Source: JBJXGF01 sp046153015 (lineage in GTDB: Bacteria; Actinomycetota; Acidimicrobiia; Acidimicrobiales; CAIXPF01). Taken from it: a stretch of 34,066 nt of DNA. The stretch spans positions 1 through 34,066 of the forward strand of contig JBJXGF010000153.1 in the NCBI GenBank assembly GCA_046153015.1. Reading direction: 5' to 3'. Under the pieces are notes generated by a model. That model saw only the letters and a program-made list of their open reading frames with translations, had not been told where the DNA came from and did not search any database. Below are positions 31,261 through 34,066 of this stretch, piece after piece. Made by a program: the position numbers and the translations under genes. Positions within the stretch are counted from its first letter, which is position 1; each line of letters starts with the position of its first letter.

Positions 31261-32238
31261 TCACGGCGCCAGCACGATCGGCGTCCACACCAGGATGTCT
31301 TCGCCCGGGTTGCCGTCGGCGTCGACCGCGGCGCCGCGCACCTCGAAGCGCAGCAGCCGTCCGTTCCCAGTGGCGTGCTCGTCGAGGACGGTGTGGCGGA
31401 ACGCCAGCAGGTCCCCCTCGAACGCCGGGCCGAGGTGATCGCAGCCGTCCCACGCCAGCACCGCGGCGAGGCCGGGCAGCACCCGGCTGAGTGAGGCCTG
31501 GGCGAGGCCCTGCACGTGGCCGCCGTACACGAGCCGTTTGTTGTAGATGCTGCGGGCGCCGTCGCGGTGCACGAAGGCCTGGTTGAAGGTCAGCCGGGCC
31601 AGCGCGGGCGCCAGGTCGACGTGGTCGCGCATGGCGTCGGCCCGGGTCTCGCCCACCGGCCACTTCGTGTGGGGCAGCACGGCGAGGTCCCACGTCGGGC
31701 TCAACGGGACCAGCTCGCCGAGCGGCGCCGGATCCGACGGGCCGGGGATGTCGTCGGCGTGGCCGGGCGAGCCGTGCCGCGCCGCCACCAGCGCACAGCG
31801 TTCGTATCGGGCCACCGGGCCATGGTCCCCCACGGTCTCGATCCCCAACCAGACCTTGCCGCGATGCTGGCCGTCGCGCGGCTTGCCGTCGGCCAGGCCC
31901 AGCACGGTGGTGGTGGTCCGCAGCGTCTCGCCCACCTCGACCGTTCGCAGGATCCGCACCGAACGGTAGTAGAGGTTGGCGATCGCCCGGCGGGTGGCGT
32001 TGGTCGTCTGTCCGATCGAGTACTGCATCGCCAACGCGGGGTAGACCATCGCCGCGGCGCGCCCGGTGAGCCGCTGCGCCAGGCCCCGGTCCGCCGACGG
32101 CAGATGCTGATCGCCGGTGATCATGCGGTACGCCACGTTGTCGGCCTCGGTGACCGTCACCGGGGGCAACCACGGGATCGTCATACCCCGGTTCAGCTCG
32201 TCGTAGTACGGACCATCGTTGCTGGCGCCCTCTGTCAT
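31261..32238 (-). CDS. MaoC-like double-hotdog protein
   Basis: This 325-residue protein is built as two hotdog halves (about 15-150 and 185-320). The first half has ITGDQHLPSAD near 40-50, where classic MaoC hydratases have a G-D-x-N-P-x-H motif. The Asp is present, but the usual His position is not, so hydratase activity is uncertain. The second half has VYGGHVQGLAQA and a DHLGPAFEGD turn seen in MaoC-type proteins. Family members hydrate trans-2-enoyl-CoA or handle related acyl-CoAs. The gene is adjacent to the CoA-transferase operon, separated by 33 nt that hold its own -10 box inside an inverted repeat. The ATG at 32238 appears leaderless. Confidence 0.8.
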   Translation of the reverse strand: MTEGASNDGPYYDELNRGMTIPWLPPVTVTEADNVAYRMITGDQHLPSADRGLAQRLTGRAAAMVYPALAMQYSIGQTTNATRRAIANLYYRSVRILRTVEVGETLRTTTTVLGLADGKPRDGQHRGKVWLGIETVGDHGPVARYERCALVAARHGSPGHADDIPGPSDPAPLGELVPLSPTWDLAVLPHTKWPVGETRADAMRDHVDLAPALARLTFNQAFVHRDGARSIYNKRLVYGGHVQGLAQASLSRVLPGLAAVLAWDGCDHLGPAFEGDLLAFRHTVLDEHATGNGRLLRFEVRGAAVDADGNPGEDILVWTPIVLAP

Positions 32239-32274
32239 GAGCCCCGAGTGTACGAACCTCGCCGCCGGGGCTCA
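32238..32274 (-). promoter_or_regulatory. Inverted repeat framing the -10 box of the MaoC-like gene
   Basis: Perfect 9-bp arms (32238-32246 and 32266-32274) flank a 19-nt centre. Minus-strand TACACT (complement of 32247-32252) is a TANNNT -10 that ends 8 nt before the ATG. One arm fills the gap between -10 and ATG and the other covers the expected -35 and the stop of the upstream gene. It could be an operator, or a hairpin that ends the upstream transcript. Confidence 0.5.
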
Positions 32275-33069
32275 GCGGCGCAGGGCGCCTCGCAGGTCGG
32301 CCCGGGTGCGGATGATCTCGAGCTGGTGCTCGGAGGGCGGCGGCGTGGTCGGCGTCGGCTCGGGCACCACGAGCTCGAAGCCGGTGTTGGCCACGACTTG
32401 ATCGACGCTGACGCCCGGGTGGAGCGAGCGCAGCCGCAGGCGTTTGGTGTCCTCGGTGAAGTCCATCACGCAGAGCGGGGTCACGCAGTACTTCGGCCCG
32501 CCGCCGGGCAGACCGAGCCGGCGGCGGGCGTCGGGGTCGCCGTCGCCCCAGCCGAACGCGCTCACGTAGTCGCAGCGCGGCACGAAGGTCCGGGCGTTGT
32601 GCGTGTTCAGCAGGATGTAGTACCGGCCAACATGGGTGGAGAGGGTGGAGGTTCCGATCGAGCCCGGCCCCCGGAAGCGCAGACGCGAGTGGTCGGCTCC
32701 GACCCCGATGAGGTTGGTGTTGCCGTGCGGGTCGACCTGCACGCCGCCGATGAAGAACACGCGCCGGCCCCAGTCCTTCACCCGGTCGAACCGGTGGCCG
32801 GTGTCGCTGTAGGACTCCGCCCAGCGCACCACCCGACGGTCCCAACCGAACTCGGGGGTCGGCAGCACGTCGAGATGGGCGACGTTCATACGCGAGCCGA
32901 TGAAGATCACGTCGCTGTTCGGTGCGTGGGTGAAGCAGGCCAGCCGCACGGCGACCTCGGCCACCGGCATCGCCGCGCCGATCTGGAGGATCTCGCCGTC
33001 GACGATGTCGTTCGCCAAGAAGGCGGCCATGGTCTCGAGGGCCGTCGCCGGGCCGTGTTCAGTACTCAT
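32272..33069 (-). CDS. CoA-transferase family I beta subunit, IpdB-like
   Basis: This 265-residue protein has the family I CoA-transferase beta fold: an N-terminal GAAMPVAEVAVRLA helix (31-44), IGGVQVDPHGNTN (108-119) and GGGPKYCVTPLCVMDF (189-204). I see no ENG-type motif with the catalytic Glu near residues 50-75, where the sequence reads IGSRMNVAHLD. Loss of that Glu is known for IpdB, whose complex hydrolyses a steroid ring rather than moving CoA. The ATG at 33069 lies 11 nt inside the end of the alpha gene, so the subunits are coupled. Longer in-frame versions overlap the alpha gene further and are unlikely. The IpdAB-like function is inference from this motif loss and pairing. Confidence 0.85.
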   Translation of the reverse strand: MSTEHGPATALETMAAFLANDIVDGEILQIGAAMPVAEVAVRLACFTHAPNSDVIFIGSRMNVAHLDVLPTPEFGWDRRVVRWAESYSDTGHRFDRVKDWGRRVFFIGGVQVDPHGNTNLIGVGADHSRLRFRGPGSIGTSTLSTHVGRYYILLNTHNARTFVPRCDYVSAFGWGDGDPDARRRLGLPGGGPKYCVTPLCVMDFTEDTKRLRLRSLHPGVSVDQVVANTGFELVVPEPTPTTPPPSEHQLEIIRTRADLRGALRR

Positions 33070-33913
33070 ACAGCTCCAACAGACGCGAGATGCCGACCCG
33101 TTCGAGGTAGTCGGCATGGGTGGCGGGGCCGCTGACCCAGTGGTCGAGGTAGGCGGCCAGGCGGTCGCCTCCCGCGCTGGCCGCTTCGACGTAGCGGCCC
33201 GTGGCGTCGCGGTCCTGCACGTAGAAGCCGCGGCTGTAGTAGGGGTGCGCGCCCCAGGGGCAGCGGATGACCGCGTCGGCGTCGGCGATGGTGGTGGCCC
33301 ACGGCGCGGCGCGGACCTCTTCGTTGGGCACGATCTTCTCGACCTGCACGATCACCCGGTCGGCGGCGCGCTGGAGGAACAGGTCGAGCCAGCCCGGCCC
33401 GCCGACGTGGGCGACGTTGCCGTACACGTCGGAGGCGGCCGCGTGCAGGAGGGCCACGTCGACCTCGATGGCCGGCACCGCCAGCAGCGTCTGGCCTTCG
33501 ACCGGGTCGCTGAACACCTTCAGGTCGGGGTTGACCTCGGGCAACGACGTGCCCAGCCCGCCCCGCCAGGGCAGGAACGGCAGACCCTGCGCCGCCGCCC
33601 GCAGCCCGGCGGTCACGATCCCTTCCTCGCATTCCCACACGTGGACCGCCCCCGCCTCGACCGCCCGGCGGAACGCGGGGGCCTGGGCCCCGGCGTAATA
33701 GGCGACGGTCTCACGGACGCAGCCCGCCGCGATCAGCAGGTCCAGCGCCAATCCGCTGCCCACCACCCGCAGATCCCTCACCCCCCGCCGCACCACCTGG
33801 CGGATGGTCGCCATCGGCGCGGGATCACCGACGGCGATGGTCATGCCGTCCTGCACCCACGCCGCAGCCTCGACCTCGCTGACCAGGCGTTCGCGCCGCG
33901 CCGGGCGGCTCAC
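33059..33913 (-). CDS. CoA-transferase family I alpha subunit, IpdA-like
   Basis: This 284-residue alpha subunit has an N-terminal VQDGMTIAVGDPAPMATIRQVVRRG region (about 20-44), a VWECEEG stretch with Glu94, Glu96 and Glu97, and LLHAAASDVYGNVAHVGGPGW in the second half. It pairs with the beta gene downstream (11-nt overlap). IpdAB of Mycobacterium and Rhodococcus opens the last steroid ring and needs an alpha-subunit Glu. Whether one of these glutamates is the equivalent residue needs an alignment. The GTG at 33913 is the only start before an in-frame stop upstream. A 15-codon reading frame with a good ribosome binding site ends across it (GTGA), suggesting translational coupling. Confidence 0.85.
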   Translation of the reverse strand: MSRPARRERLVSEVEAAAWVQDGMTIAVGDPAPMATIRQVVRRGVRDLRVVGSGLALDLLIAAGCVRETVAYYAGAQAPAFRRAVEAGAVHVWECEEGIVTAGLRAAAQGLPFLPWRGGLGTSLPEVNPDLKVFSDPVEGQTLLAVPAIEVDVALLHAAASDVYGNVAHVGGPGWLDLFLQRAADRVIVQVEKIVPNEEVRAAPWATTIADADAVIRCPWGAHPYYSRGFYVQDRDATGRYVEAASAGGDRLAAYLDHWVSGPATHADYLERVGISRLLELYEY

Positions 33914-33957
33914 GGCCGGCCCACGTCTCGGAATCCCGGCGCCAGTCGACGGGCCAT
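33910..33957 (-). CDS. Possible 15-codon leader peptide before the alpha subunit
   Basis: From the ATG at 33957 this encodes MARRLAPGFRDVGRP and stops at a TGA overlapping the GTG start of the alpha subunit by 4 nt. GGAGG lies 8 nt before the ATG, whereas the GTG itself has no clear ribosome binding site. It may serve only to feed ribosomes into the alpha gene. No regulatory codon run is seen, so attenuation is unlikely. It could be chance. Confidence 0.35.
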   Translation of the reverse strand: MARRLAPGFRDVGRP

Positions 33958-34066
33958 CCCCTCATCCTCCGCTTCACCCTCGATCGAGCCCGCGTCCGGC
34001 TCGCGCCGCCGACACCGTAGCGCCCGCGCCGCGAGCCCGGACGGGGCGAGGTTGTGTGCGCTGACC
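33958..34066 (-). promoter_or_regulatory. Upstream region of the CoA-transferase operon
   Basis: Minus-strand TACGGT (complement of 34014-34019) is a TANNNT -10 candidate that would give a leader of about 50 nt before the 15-codon frame. Nothing else is recognisable up to the window end. Confidence 0.3.

Noticed and set aside
1..34066. CRISPR arrays, insertion sequences, tRNA or rRNA genes, prophage
   Set aside because: No spaced direct repeats, transposase motifs, cloverleaf-like segments or phage structural proteins were seen on either strand.

Overview
The window is about 34 kb of very GC-rich DNA from an actinobacterium-like chromosome, with nearly every third codon position G or C and many GTG starts. 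The gene content fits a free-living actinobacterium, and Acidimicrobiia (Ilumatobacter/Iamia type) is my best guess. Supporting signs are a mycothiol-type DinB protein, an IpdAB-like CoA-transferase pair, paired acyl-CoA dehydrogenases, Baeyer-Villiger monooxygenases (BVMOs), a YlbL-type PDZ/Lon protease, and leaderless genes with TANNNT -10 boxes. I see no rRNA, tRNA, CRISPR, phage or insertion sequence. The placement rests on family content only, since no alignment was possible.

Layout, left to right. (1) A large membrane-anchored MASE1/PAS/GAF sensor is cut by the left edge. (2) A translationally coupled PhyH dioxygenase-cupin pair is divergent from an esterase-BVMO pair. The esterase-BVMO pair converges on a second, longer BVMO, with a perfect 15-bp hairpin between them. 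(3) A protease pair follows: a site-2 protease with CBS domains, broken by a one-base frameshift, and a PDZ/Lon protease. An EamA transporter lies upstream of it. (4) Next comes a signalling module: a 1129-residue PAS/GAF/SpoIIE phosphatase/RsbW-like kinase fusion whose stop overlaps the start of a STAS anti-anti-sigma protein. A divergent DksA-like zinc-finger gene lies beside it. (5) A D-aminoacylase-type amidohydrolase and an alpha/beta hydrolase follow, then a decayed MscS channel pseudogene, a hotdog thioesterase, and a divergent class III CoA-transferase. (6) A DrrAB-like ABC exporter is divergent from two acyl-CoA dehydrogenase subunits. (7) A TIGR03086 (DinB-like) protein is divergent from an AraC-type regulator, followed by a self-regulated ArsR-SRPBCC operon and a DUF808 membrane protein. 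(8) The right end carries a MaoC-like protein and a two-subunit CoA-transferase family I operon.

Together the enzymes suggest breakdown of cyclic ketones, terpenoids or steroid-like lipids. BVMOs would turn ketones into esters or lactones, alpha/beta hydrolases would cut these, and CoA-transferase, acyl-CoA dehydrogenase, hotdog/MaoC and IpdAB-like enzymes would process the CoA thioesters. No single contiguous pathway is present and the substrates are unknown. The most distinctive items are the closed phosphatase/kinase/STAS module, the run of leaderless promoters, the perfect operator over the ArsR promoter, the inverted repeat framing the MaoC-like promoter, and two broken genes: one by a single-base indel and one truly decayed.
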